From NCBI GenBank assembly GCA_937997955.1, contig CALLDR010000040.1, positions 1-18,042 of the forward strand: DNA of 18,042 bases. Reading direction: 5' to 3'. Below the pieces are notes generated by a model. That model saw only the letters and a program-made list of their open reading frames with translations. It did no database searches and was not told the DNA's origin. Position numbers and translations under genes: made by a program. This stretch comes from an uncultured Emergencia sp. (lineage in GTDB: Bacteria; Bacillota; Clostridia; Peptostreptococcales; Anaerovoracaceae). Below, piece after piece: positions 1 to 6,601 of this stretch (position 1 is the first letter of the stretch; each line of letters begins with the position of its first letter).

Positions 1-33
1 TGAGCTGTAGAGTTGAAATATGCAAAACAAACA

Positions 34-57
34 GGGACTGCCGCCTGCGACAGTCCC
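34..57 (-). terminator. Hairpin terminator for a leftward transcript
   Basis: A 7-bp perfect stem (34-40 pairing with 51-57) encloses a 10-base loop. Read on the minus strand it is followed by TGTTTGTTTTG, a T-rich tail. On the plus strand the tail is not T-rich, so the minus strand is the better orientation, although a weak bidirectional role is possible. Confidence 0.6.
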
Positions 58-453
58 AAAATTTACTAACTACTAAAATTTTCTCTGTTTATTGATCTAT
101 TAGCAGTAACGTCTTATGAAATTGTGGTATTTCCGACAGAATCTCTGCTGTGCTTCTCCATCCTTTTCATGCCTTCCTGCCAGTAGTCTGTTCGGCGGGT
201 CTTTCCCCTCATACCGATAAGTCGATTCCTTGAATTTCTGACGTTGCTATGCGGACTTTGAAGCAAAGGATTCTGCCGCCGAGATGTCTCCGGGTCCTTG
301 ACAGCGTTTCATCATTTCCTCGCTTCCTTTCCTATTTTCGCGATTTCTTCGCGTTCGCTTTTTTTCTTCTTTTGTTCTCTGTTTTCTTCCTTTTGTTTCG
401 GAGTTCTAACGAATAAATCTCCTACACTTTTAATTTCTTTACCTTTCTTTCTT
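34..453 (-). ncRNA. Predicted orphan leftward transcript, small RNA or decayed small gene
   Basis: This stretch lies between a good sigma-A promoter (460-488) and a terminator (34-57), both on the minus strand, and holds no convincing protein gene. The first part (about 315-450 read leftward) is purine-rich and encodes a lysine/glutamate-rich stretch that ends at 312 but has no ATG, GTG or TTG start after the predicted transcription start. A 22-residue ORF (315-247, stop TAG) begins with ATGA overlapping that stop. Past the TAG the same frame stays open to a TAA at 100-102, and a neighbouring frame is also protein-like (ending TTIS, stop near 117). This is compatible with a small regulatory RNA, a leader with tiny peptides, or a small gene broken by frameshifts. 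I do not recognise a known RNA family; RNase P, tmRNA and SRP signatures were looked for by eye and not seen. Confidence 0.4.
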
Positions 454-459
454 GGCTTT

Positions 460-488
460 ATTATAGTACAGAACGAAAGGAAAAGCAA
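460..488 (-). promoter_or_regulatory. Sigma-A promoter, leftward
   Basis: On the minus strand a -35 element TTGCTT (488-483) is separated by 17 bases from a perfect -10 TATAAT (465-460). Transcription should start near 453 and run left into the region with no recognised gene. Confidence 0.7.
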
Positions 489-492
489 GAGT

Positions 493-512
493 TTTTTGAA
501 AATTTTCAAAAA
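493..512. promoter_or_regulatory. 20-bp perfect AT-rich palindrome between divergent promoters
   Basis: TTTTTGAAAATTTTCAAAAA is a perfect inverted repeat. It lies just upstream of the leftward -35 element (483-488) and of the expected -35 position of the rightward promoter (514-519). It may be an operator serving both promoters, an AT-rich upstream element, or simply biased sequence. Confidence 0.4.
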
Positions 513-513
513 C

Positions 514-542
514 TTTTATTTTCCATGAGAATATGTTACAAT
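514..542 (+). promoter_or_regulatory. Extended -10 promoter for the 576-3812 operon
   Basis: An extended -10 motif, TG-T-TACAAT (534-542), sits 33 bases before the first ATG of the operon. The matching -35 position (514-519, TTTTAT) is poor, as is common for extended -10 promoters. Confidence 0.45.
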
Positions 543-575
543 AGTCCCATGCGTTAGGAAGGGAGGAGATTTATT

Positions 576-1013
576 ATGCAGCTGACAGAAAGAGTCAAAA
601 GCTGTAACGGTTGTTCAGCCTGCGTCGTAGGCTGCAAGCATGCCTGTATCAAAATGGTTCCTGCGGAGGACGGCAGGAAGTTTCCCCTCGTCAATGAGGA
701 CGGCTGTCAGAAGTGCAACAACTGTATTCTCTACTGTCCCGTCTACAACCCGGTGGAGCTGCCGGAATTTGAACAGTTCTACGAGTACAGAGATGAGTTC
801 TATGAGAGAGATATGCCGCAGGTCTATCGCGAGACCATGCGGAAGATCAAGTCGGGAACCGTGACCGAATTCGCCGGCACCCTTTGCCAGATCGCCGCGC
901 TGAAGTCTCTCATGGGCGATAAGCTGAGCCACGACCTGAGAATCTATCCGCTTCACTGCGATCCGGATACGCCGAGAAGGCCGGAGTGCGGAGCCTGTCC
1001 CTTTTATAAATGA
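576..1013 (+). CDS. Short FrhB-like dicluster ferredoxin protein
   Basis: The 145-residue protein is likely a cytoplasmic electron-transfer protein. Two ferredoxin-type cysteine sets are visible, C10/C13/C16/C20 and C44/C47/C50/C54, in the pattern expected for two [4Fe-4S] clusters. Residues about 93-113 (SGTVTEFAGTLCQIAALKSL) resemble the N-terminal domain of the coenzyme F420 hydrogenase/dehydrogenase beta-subunit family, where a G-T-x-C-Q motif is typical. The chain ends at CGACPFYK, before the rest of the catalytic domain of full-length relatives, so it is either a natural short form or a truncation. In all 13 cysteines are present. The start is fixed by a GGGAGGAG ribosome binding site at 561-568. 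It overlaps the following permease gene by four bases (ATGA), implying translational coupling. Its redox partner is unknown. Confidence 0.85.
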   Translation: MQLTERVKSCNGCSACVVGCKHACIKMVPAEDGRKFPLVNEDGCQKCNNCILYCPVYNPVELPEFEQFYEYRDEFYERDMPQVYRETMRKIKSGTVTEFAGTLCQIAALKSLMGDKLSHDLRIYPLHCDPDTPRRPECGACPFYK

Positions 1014-1954
1014 TGCTGAGTAATTTTGTCGTATCGCTGGAGGCCGTTCTTCCCATGTTCATCATGCTGGCAGTGGGCATGGGGGTCAAGCGTTTCCGCC
1101 TGTTGACGGAGACAGAGCTTCGGCATTTAAATAAGATGATCTTCGTGGTGTTCTTCCCGCCGATGATGTTTACCAACCTGTACGGGACGGATATCGAAGA
1201 GGCTGTGGACTGGCGGCTGATGATCTTCGGCATCGCCTCTGTGGCTGTGATCTACGGAGTCAGCACGCTGGCGGTCCTGCATGTGGAGAAGGACCCGAGG
1301 AGCCGCGGCGCTATGATCCAGGCCATCTACCGGAGCAACTTTGTCATCATGGGTATCCCCATCGCCGTCAATATGTACGGGCATGGAAACCTGGCGGTGA
1401 CAGCCATGATGGTGGCCGTCATCGTGCCCATTTACAACGTGCTGGCCGTAGTGACCCTGGAGGTGTTTCGCGGCGGGACGCTGGATTTTGCCGGGATCTT
1501 GAAAAAAGTTCTGACCAATCCTTTGATCCTGGGCGCGGCTGCCGGCCTGCTTTCGGTTCTGACGGGACTGAAGCTGCCCGCGGTGCTGGAGGACGTCGTG
1601 GGGGACATGGCTTCTGTGGCTACGCCGCTGGCCCTTGTCATTCTGGGCGCGTCTATCGATTTTAAGAGCATCAGGAAATGCGGCCGGAATCTGGTCGTAT
1701 GCGTGGCCGCCCGGCTGGTCATCGTGCCGGCGATCGGCTTGACAGCGGCGGCTTTGCTGGGATTCCGGGACATCGCCTTTGTAACCCTGATCGCCATGTT
1801 CGCCGCGCCGACGGCAGTATCGTCCTTTACCATGGCTCAGTCCATGGACAGCGACGGACAGCTGGCCGGCAACTGCGTGATCTTTTCCACGGCATTCGCG
1901 TGCTTTACCATGTTTTTATGGATATTCCTGTTTAAAAATCTGGGAATGTTTTAA
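1010..1954 (+). CDS. AEC-family (auxin efflux carrier-like) permease
   Basis: This 314-residue polytopic membrane protein matches the AEC transporter family in length and layout. It has hydrophobic segments throughout, a charged loop in the middle of the N-terminal half and the characteristic NFVIMGIPIA stretch near residues 109-118. Bacterial members carry small organic acids such as malate, or amino acids; the substrate here cannot be read from sequence. Two ATG codons stand in tandem at 1010 and 1013. The first overlaps the upstream stop as ATGA, so it is co-translated with the ferredoxin-like gene. The coupling hints that the ferredoxin-like protein and the transported compound belong to one pathway, which is inference. 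Confidence 0.88.
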   Translation: MMLSNFVVSLEAVLPMFIMLAVGMGVKRFRLLTETELRHLNKMIFVVFFPPMMFTNLYGTDIEEAVDWRLMIFGIASVAVIYGVSTLAVLHVEKDPRSRGAMIQAIYRSNFVIMGIPIAVNMYGHGNLAVTAMMVAVIVPIYNVLAVVTLEVFRGGTLDFAGILKKVLTNPLILGAAAGLLSVLTGLKLPAVLEDVVGDMASVATPLALVILGASIDFKSIRKCGRNLVVCVAARLVIVPAIGLTAAALLGFRDIAFVTLIAMFAAPTAVSSFTMAQSMDSDGQLAGNCVIFSTAFACFTMFLWIFLFKNLGMF

Positions 1955-1981
1955 CAATATACTTGAAAAGGAGAGACAAAT

Positions 1982-2809
1982 ATGAGTGATTGTAATCATG
2001 ATTGCGGGTCCTGCAGTGTGACCTGCAGCGAAAGACAAGAGAACCCTGGCATCGAGAAAGCGCCGATGAACAGCCTGTCCGATGTGAGAAAGGTCATCGG
2101 CGTTGTCAGCGGCAAGGGCGGCGTCGGCAAATCCTCTGTCACGTCCATGCTGGCCGTGGCGGCAAAGCGGCAGGGCAAAAATGTGGCCGTGCTGGACGCG
2201 GACATCACAGGGCCGTCCATTCCAAAGGCTTTCGGCATCAGCGGCAAGGCCATGGGAAACGACGAGATGATCCTGCCGTCGGTAACGGGCAGCGGCATCA
2301 AAGCCATGTCTATCAACCTTTTGCTGGAAAATGAAACGGATCCGGTTGTCTGGAGAGGCCCGATTCTGGGCGGCGTGGTTCAGCAGTTCTGGAGCGACGT
2401 CTGTTGGGGAGATGTGGACGTCATGTTCGTGGATATGCCGCCGGGAACCGGCGACGTCGCGCTGACGGTGTATCAGACGCTGCCGGTAGACGGCATCGTT
2501 ATCGTGACTTCCCCGCAGGATCTGGTATCCATGATCGTGGAGAAGGCTGTGAAGATGGCGGACATGATGGACATTCCGGTACTGGGCATCGTGGAAAACA
2601 TGTCCTATTTCAAGTGCCCGGACTGCGGCAAGGAGCATAAGATCTTTGGCGACAGCCACATCGAGGATATCGCGGCCAAGTATGCCATCACCCAGTTAGA
2701 AAAGCTGCCGCTGGACAGCCAGGTGGCGAGGGCCTGTGATGAAGGCCGCATTGAGGACATCGCATGTCCGGAGATGGACCGTCTGGCCGCCGCTTTGATT
2801 GAAGAATAG
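1982..2809 (+). CDS. mrp: Mrp/NBP35-family iron-sulfur carrier ATPase
   Basis: This 275-residue cytoplasmic P-loop protein is predicted to bind and hand over [4Fe-4S] clusters to apo-enzymes. The deviant Walker A motif SGKGGVGKS is at residues 43-51, the DMPPGTGD motif at 151-158, and the CPDC cluster-binding pair is C212 and C215. An N-terminal extension carries C4, C8, C11 and C15, the arrangement of NBP35-type members rather than of the short bacterial ApbC form. A good ribosome binding site (AAGGAGAG) precedes the ATG. It lies 27 bases after the permease gene in the same operon, fitting a supply role for the iron-sulfur protein at its head. Confidence 0.93.
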   Translation: MSDCNHDCGSCSVTCSERQENPGIEKAPMNSLSDVRKVIGVVSGKGGVGKSSVTSMLAVAAKRQGKNVAVLDADITGPSIPKAFGISGKAMGNDEMILPSVTGSGIKAMSINLLLENETDPVVWRGPILGGVVQQFWSDVCWGDVDVMFVDMPPGTGDVALTVYQTLPVDGIVIVTSPQDLVSMIVEKAVKMADMMDIPVLGIVENMSYFKCPDCGKEHKIFGDSHIEDIAAKYAITQLEKLPLDSQVARACDEGRIEDIACPEMDRLAAALIEE

Positions 2810-2816
2810 GAAACTT

Positions 2817-3812
2817 ATGGATAAGAAGAGAAATATGAAGCGCCGCGGCCTGCAGCTGTGCCTGGCCGCCGCCATGACGCTGTGCCTGATGCTCTTTGTC
2901 AGCGGATGCGCGGAAAAAGAAGTGGACATGACGATGGGAGAAACCACGGTCGTCGAGGAGAGAGCGGAGATCACGCCGGTGAATCTGCTGGTATCGGAGA
3001 AGGTCTATCCGCCGGTCTCTGATAATTACGCCATGGGCTGGGAAGCTGATGACGGGAAGGTTTACGCGGTGCTGGAAGCTGATCTGAAGAATCTGACCGG
3101 CGAAGAGGCGCAGATACAGGACCTCTGCCAGTTTCAGATGGTCATCGGCGAGGAGACCTACGGGAATACCATCGCCGCGGCTGTCACCGAGGACGGCAGC
3201 AAGCTGGACCGGTCGGAGACCATCGGCTCTGGAAAGACCGCGCGGGTTTATCTGATCACGGAACTGGACGCCGAAGCTGTCAGCGAGGAATCCTCCCTGC
3301 AGATGGCGTTCCCGGAAGATGACAAGGAGCCGGTCTATAACTACAAGCTGGCTGTGGATACCACCAAGCGGCTTGCCGTCTGCAAGGAGCTGGTCAAGGG
3401 CCAGACCATTACGGCGGAAGGACTGGGAGAGATCACCCTGGAAAAGGCAAGGTTCACAAAGAAGATCGAGCCGGAAAATCCGGGCTATTTCTATCGGTAT
3501 TTTGCCGCCCAGGAAAGCGACGAAAGACTGCTGGTGCTGGATATGAAGGTGAAGAACCTTTCTGGAGAGGAAAGGAAGGCGGCTTCCTTCTACGGCATGA
3601 CGGTGGTCACCGCTGATGGAGAGGAGTATATCGGCGGGATCGCGGCTGACGACGCTGACAAGGCCAACATCACGACCAGCGAGTCCATCGGAAAGGATAA
3701 GACGCGCACGACCTACGCCATCGCCAACCTGCCGAAGGAAGCGGGAGACAAGACCTGCACCGTCTACGTCTATATAGACGGCAGCTGGTACAGCTACGTG
3801 AGGGAGAAATAG
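2817..3812 (+). CDS. Lipoprotein with two tandem immunoglobulin-like (DUF4352-like) domains
   Basis: The predicted product is an exported lipoprotein of about 331 residues. The N-terminus is basic, followed by a hydrophobic run and a lipobox, FVSGC, with the lipid-bearing cysteine near residue 31. The mature part seems to hold two similar beta-rich halves. Each contains an 'L-x-x-D-x-K-N-L-[TS]-G-E-E' core (about ADLKNLTGEEAQ and DMKVKNLSGEER) and a later 'SETIGSGKT' or 'SESIGKDKT' segment, which resembles DUF4352-type domains. I chose ATG 2817, preceded by AGGAAA; a second ATG at 2835 is possible. An upstream TTG at 2799 lies inside the previous gene and lacks support. It is the last gene of the operon and its function is unknown. 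Confidence 0.8.
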   Translation: MDKKRNMKRRGLQLCLAAAMTLCLMLFVSGCAEKEVDMTMGETTVVEERAEITPVNLLVSEKVYPPVSDNYAMGWEADDGKVYAVLEADLKNLTGEEAQIQDLCQFQMVIGEETYGNTIAAAVTEDGSKLDRSETIGSGKTARVYLITELDAEAVSEESSLQMAFPEDDKEPVYNYKLAVDTTKRLAVCKELVKGQTITAEGLGEITLEKARFTKKIEPENPGYFYRYFAAQESDERLLVLDMKVKNLSGEERKAASFYGMTVVTADGEEYIGGIAADDADKANITTSESIGKDKTRTTYAIANLPKEAGDKTCTVYVYIDGSWYSYVREK

Positions 3813-3864
3813 AGAGAACAGCGGGAAAAAGATCAAAACGTAAAGTGAATATCATTTTGAGACG

Positions 3865-3893
3865 GACGGAGCCCTGAATTTCGGGGCTCCGTC
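3865..3893 (+). terminator. Hairpin terminator after the lipoprotein gene
   Basis: A 10-bp GC-rich perfect stem (3865-3874 with 3884-3893) has a 9-base loop and is followed by TTAAGTT. The T-tract is weak but the stem is strong, and the position right after the operon fits. Confidence 0.7.
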
Positions 3894-3898
3894 TTAAG

Positions 3899-3946
3899 TT
3901 GAGATGGGTTTTGTAGTTTCATCTCAATTTGAGATAAATTTTGAGG
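3899..3946. promoter_or_regulatory. Candidate enhancer (upstream activator) sites, TTGAGAT half-sites
   Basis: Three copies of a 7-base word are present: TTGAGAT at 3899-3905, its complement at 3921-3927 and TTGAGAT again at 3929-3935. The last two form a perfect 15-base palindrome, ATCTCAATTTGAGAT. A partial copy, TTGAGG, is at 3941. The palindrome centre is about 85 bases before the predicted sigma-54 start site, a normal distance for an activator binding site. That the activator encoded at 6602-8350 binds here is inference. Confidence 0.5.
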
Positions 3947-3959
3947 AAATATGATGGAG

Positions 3960-3984
3960 AACGGCTATTTTCAGCCGTTTTTTT
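3960..3984 (+). terminator. Small hairpin with T-tract between the candidate enhancer and the sigma-54 promoter
   Basis: ACGGCT (3961-3966) pairs with AGCCGT (3973-3978), extended by A3960-T3979, with a 6-base loop and a run of Ts through 3984. It has the form of an intrinsic terminator. It would stop read-through from the upstream operon just before the sigma-54 promoter. Confidence 0.6.
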
Positions 3985-3985
3985 G

Positions 3986-4001
3986 TTGGCACGATTGTTG
4001 C
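3986..4001 (+). promoter_or_regulatory. Sigma-54 (-24/-12) promoter
   Basis: TTGGCACG-ATTG-TTGC matches the sigma-54 consensus almost perfectly. The -24 GG is at 3988-3989, the -12 GC at 4000-4001, and there are exactly 10 bases between them. Transcription should begin near 4013, leaving a leader of about 25 bases before the permease gene. The operon encodes its own sigma-54 activator. Confidence 0.9.
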
Positions 4002-4037
4002 GCTTTACTGTGGCAAATAGGAAACAGGAGGAATCAT

Positions 4038-5435
4038 ATGGAAACGTTACATGAAAAGAAACGGCGAAAGCTCGCTTTTCCGGAGACGGCTTTATTGCTT
4101 TTGATCATTATCGCGGTGGCGGCGGGCCTGACTTATATCATGCCGGCGGGACAGTTTGAGCGAGTCGTAGATGAGGCTACAGGCAGGGAACTGGTCAAGG
4201 CCGGAACCTATACGGTGATGGAGTCCAATCCAACCTCACTGGTGGAGCTGTTCTCTTCTGTATTCAGAGGTATCGTCAAGGCCAGTGAGATCATCGGTTT
4301 AGTCTATGTCGTCGGCGGCGCGTTTGGCATCGTATCGAGAACAGGAGCTATTGCCGCAGAGCTTGGCGGCCTGGTAAAGAAATTGGCAGGGCGAGAGTCC
4401 GTCATGGTCGCCATCGTTATGACTGCTTTTGCCGTCTGCGGCGCGACCTTTGGCATGGCAGAGGAAGCGCTTCCTTTCGTCGTCATTCTGGTCACTGTGG
4501 CTTTGAAGATGGGTTATGACCCGATTGTAGGCGTATCAATGGTCGTCATTGGGCTGTATTGCGGATACTCCGCCGGACCGTTGAACCCATTCAACACCGG
4601 TATCGCCCAGGGCATCGCAGAGCTGCCGATGTTCAGCGGCATCGGCCTCAGGATCATCTTGATGCTGGGCGCTCTGGTAATCGCAATCGTCATTACGGTC
4701 ATGCACGGAAAGAAATATAAGCGGCTGGGTATTGACAACAGCAAGCTGCTGGAGGAACTCAACGCGGAGGAAGAACGTCCTGTCAACCGGACAGATGCCG
4801 TGATCCTGGTCATTCTGGCCGTGACCATCGGCATTCTCATCTTCGGTGTGGTCACCTATGGCTGGTATTTTGAGGAGATCACAGCGCTGTTTTTCGGCAT
4901 GGGCCTGCTGGTGGGACTGATCTATCGCAAGGGCAATCTCAACCAGATCGCCAGAGACTTCATTGAAGGAGCCTGCGAAATGACTACGGCTGCCCTCTTT
5001 GTCGGATTGTCCAGAGCCATTCTGGTCATCATGGAGGACGGCAAGATCATGGACACCCTGGTATATTATCTGTCTCTGCCGCTGTCCCATCTCAACAGTG
5101 TGCTGGCGGCCTGGGGCATGTACATCTCTCAGGGCTTCATCAACTTCTTCATTCCGTCATCGACGGGTCAGGCCGTGGTCGTCATGCCGATCCTGTCACC
5201 GCTCAGCGATTTGATCGGGGTGACCAGACAGACCGCGGTGCTGGCATATCAGTGCGGGGACGGGTTCTGGAACATGATCACGCCAACCCACTCTGTGTTG
5301 ATGGCATCTCTGGGACTGGCAAAGGTGCCGTTTGGCAGGTGGTTCAGATTCGCGGTGAAGATCGTAGCGGCATGGACCGTATGGGTGTTCATCATCTTGG
5401 CCGTTGCTACTGTGACGCAGTATGGGCCGTTCTAA
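4038..5435 (+). CDS. YfcC-family membrane permease
   Basis: This 465-residue polytopic protein belongs to the YfcC/DcuC-like anaerobic carrier superfamily, whose members include C4-dicarboxylate and basic amino acid exchangers. Recognisable family segments are FGMAEEALPF, NPFNTGIAQG, FFIPSSTGQAVVVMPI and, near the C-terminus, the QCGDGFWNMITPTHSVLMA stretch. A cytoplasmic charged loop near the middle separates the two membrane halves. ATG 4038 is chosen because AGGAGG (4026-4031) precedes it at normal spacing. An in-frame ATG at 3951 lies upstream of the sigma-54 start site and of the hairpin, so it cannot serve the sigma-54 transcript. As first gene of the sigma-54 operon it probably imports, or exchanges, the compound handled by the downstream dehydrogenase. 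The substrate is not known. Confidence 0.9.
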   Translation: METLHEKKRRKLAFPETALLLLIIIAVAAGLTYIMPAGQFERVVDEATGRELVKAGTYTVMESNPTSLVELFSSVFRGIVKASEIIGLVYVVGGAFGIVSRTGAIAAELGGLVKKLAGRESVMVAIVMTAFAVCGATFGMAEEALPFVVILVTVALKMGYDPIVGVSMVVIGLYCGYSAGPLNPFNTGIAQGIAELPMFSGIGLRIILMLGALVIAIVITVMHGKKYKRLGIDNSKLLEELNAEEERPVNRTDAVILVILAVTIGILIFGVVTYGWYFEEITALFFGMGLLVGLIYRKGNLNQIARDFIEGACEMTTAALFVGLSRAILVIMEDGKIMDTLVYYLSLPLSHLNSVLAAWGMYISQGFINFFIPSSTGQAVVVMPILSPLSDLIGVTRQTAVLAYQCGDGFWNMITPTHSVLMASLGLAKVPFGRWFRFAVKIVAAWTVWVFIILAVATVTQYGPF

Positions 5436-5439
5436 CATT

Positions 5440-5482
5440 TTGAGATGCATTTGAGATTCACTTATTTGAGATTTATTTGAGG
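5440..5482 (+). repeat. Direct TTGAGAT repeats in the permease-dehydrogenase gap
   Basis: TTGAGAT occurs at 5440-5446, 5451-5457 and 5466-5472, with TTGAGG at 5477-5482 running into the ribosome binding site. Starts are 11, 15 and 11 bases apart. The same word makes up the palindromic site at 3899-3946. No sigma-54 promoter is visible in this gap. Confidence 0.7.
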
Positions 5483-5493
5483 AGGAAGAAGAT

Positions 5494-6600
5494 ATGAAAA
5501 AGAACATCGCAGTGATCGGGGCTGGAAACGGCGGACAGGCCATGGCGGCATATTTTGCCATGAACGAGGACTATGAAGTCCGAATCTTCGATTACTTTGA
5601 CGCGCCGGTGGAGACAATCAAAGCGCAGGGGTATATCCAGCTGGAAGGCGCCGTAGAAGGGCGCGGGGACATCGCGCTGGCAAGCACGGATATGGGAGAG
5701 GTCGTCGCGGACGCGGACCTGATTATGGTGGTCAACCCGGCAATCTACCACAACAGGATCGCGAAGGATCTGGCGCAGTATATCAGAGAGGAGCAGGTCA
5801 TCTTTCTCAATCCGTCGTCTGTGTTCGGAGCTTTCGCCTTTAAGAAGGCTCTGGAGGACGTGGGGTGCCGCAAGCCTGTGACGATCGGTGAGAGCAACAG
5901 CCTGCTGTTTGCGGCAAGACTGGTGGAAAACGGGCGAGTACATATCGGTGGGAAAAAGGATTCCCTGCTGGTTTCCGCCTTCCCGGCTTGCAACGGAGAC
6001 AGGCTGTATGATATAATCAGACCAGTGATGCGGGAAATCCACGTATGCGACAGCGTGTTGGGTACCAGCTTTGCCAGCACCAACGCCATGGTGCACCCTT
6101 TGCCGACCATTATGAATGTCAACTGGGCTGAGTCCGGGGAAAGGTTTCGCTATTACCTGGACGGCATAGGAGAGACCCTGGGAGAATACATAGAAGGCCT
6201 GGACAAAGAGCGTGTGGATATCGGACAAAAACTGGGACTGACTTTAGGTGAGGATCTCTTCGACTTTTACATGGAATACGAGGAACAGTATCATACCAAA
6301 GGGAATACCGTTTCTGAGGTTTTGAAGTCGGTAGAGGCTTATAAGGATATCTATGCTTCCAATACGGCCAGAAATCGGTATATCTACGAAGACATACCGA
6401 CTGGAATGGTGCCTTTTACCGCGGTGGGAGAGCTGCTGGGTATGCCTGTAGAAAAAATGAAGCTGGTGACCAGCGTCTGCGAAGCGATCCTCAATGAAGA
6501 CCTGACCCACTGTGACTGCGCGAGAAACCTGGAAAATCTGGGCCTTGCGGGGATGAACGCGGACGAGATTGTAAGCTATGCAAGGACAGGAGTAAAATAA
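5494..6600 (+). CDS. Opine (octopine/nopaline) dehydrogenase-like oxidoreductase
   Basis: This 368-residue cytoplasmic NAD(P)H-dependent enzyme has the two-domain layout of the octopine/nopaline dehydrogenase family. The N-terminal Rossmann fold starts with GAGNGG (residues 9-14). The C-terminal catalytic domain begins near 190 and contains NAMVHPLPTI, whose H201 aligns by eye with the catalytic histidine of octopine dehydrogenases. Such enzymes reversibly join an amino acid and a 2-oxo acid by reductive N-alkylation, or run in reverse to break opines down. The start is supported by GAGGAGG at 5479-5485. It sits 58 bases after a permease gene and one base before its likely regulator, so uptake plus oxidation of an opine-like compound is a reasonable inference. 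Other N-substituted amino acids remain possible. Confidence 0.85.
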   Translation: MKKNIAVIGAGNGGQAMAAYFAMNEDYEVRIFDYFDAPVETIKAQGYIQLEGAVEGRGDIALASTDMGEVVADADLIMVVNPAIYHNRIAKDLAQYIREEQVIFLNPSSVFGAFAFKKALEDVGCRKPVTIGESNSLLFAARLVENGRVHIGGKKDSLLVSAFPACNGDRLYDIIRPVMREIHVCDSVLGTSFASTNAMVHPLPTIMNVNWAESGERFRYYLDGIGETLGEYIEGLDKERVDIGQKLGLTLGEDLFDFYMEYEEQYHTKGNTVSEVLKSVEAYKDIYASNTARNRYIYEDIPTGMVPFTAVGELLGMPVEKMKLVTSVCEAILNEDLTHCDCARNLENLGLAGMNADEIVSYARTGVK

Positions 6601-6601
6601 A

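Noticed and set aside
247..315. UAG readthrough (pyrrolysine-like) in the 22-residue minus-strand ORF
   Set aside because: Only one short unrecognised ORF, no homology visible, no pyrrolysine gene in the window; a decayed frame or non-coding RNA is simpler.
298..528. Plus-strand 76-residue phenylalanine/serine-rich open frame
   Set aside because: It is the complement of a purine-rich leader, crosses the divergent promoter region, has no ribosome binding site and has composition typical of a non-coding antisense frame.
3951..4037. Longer start for the YfcC permease (ATG 3951)
   Set aside because: It would place a terminator hairpin and the sigma-54 promoter inside the gene; ATG 4038 has a perfect ribosome binding site downstream of the promoter.
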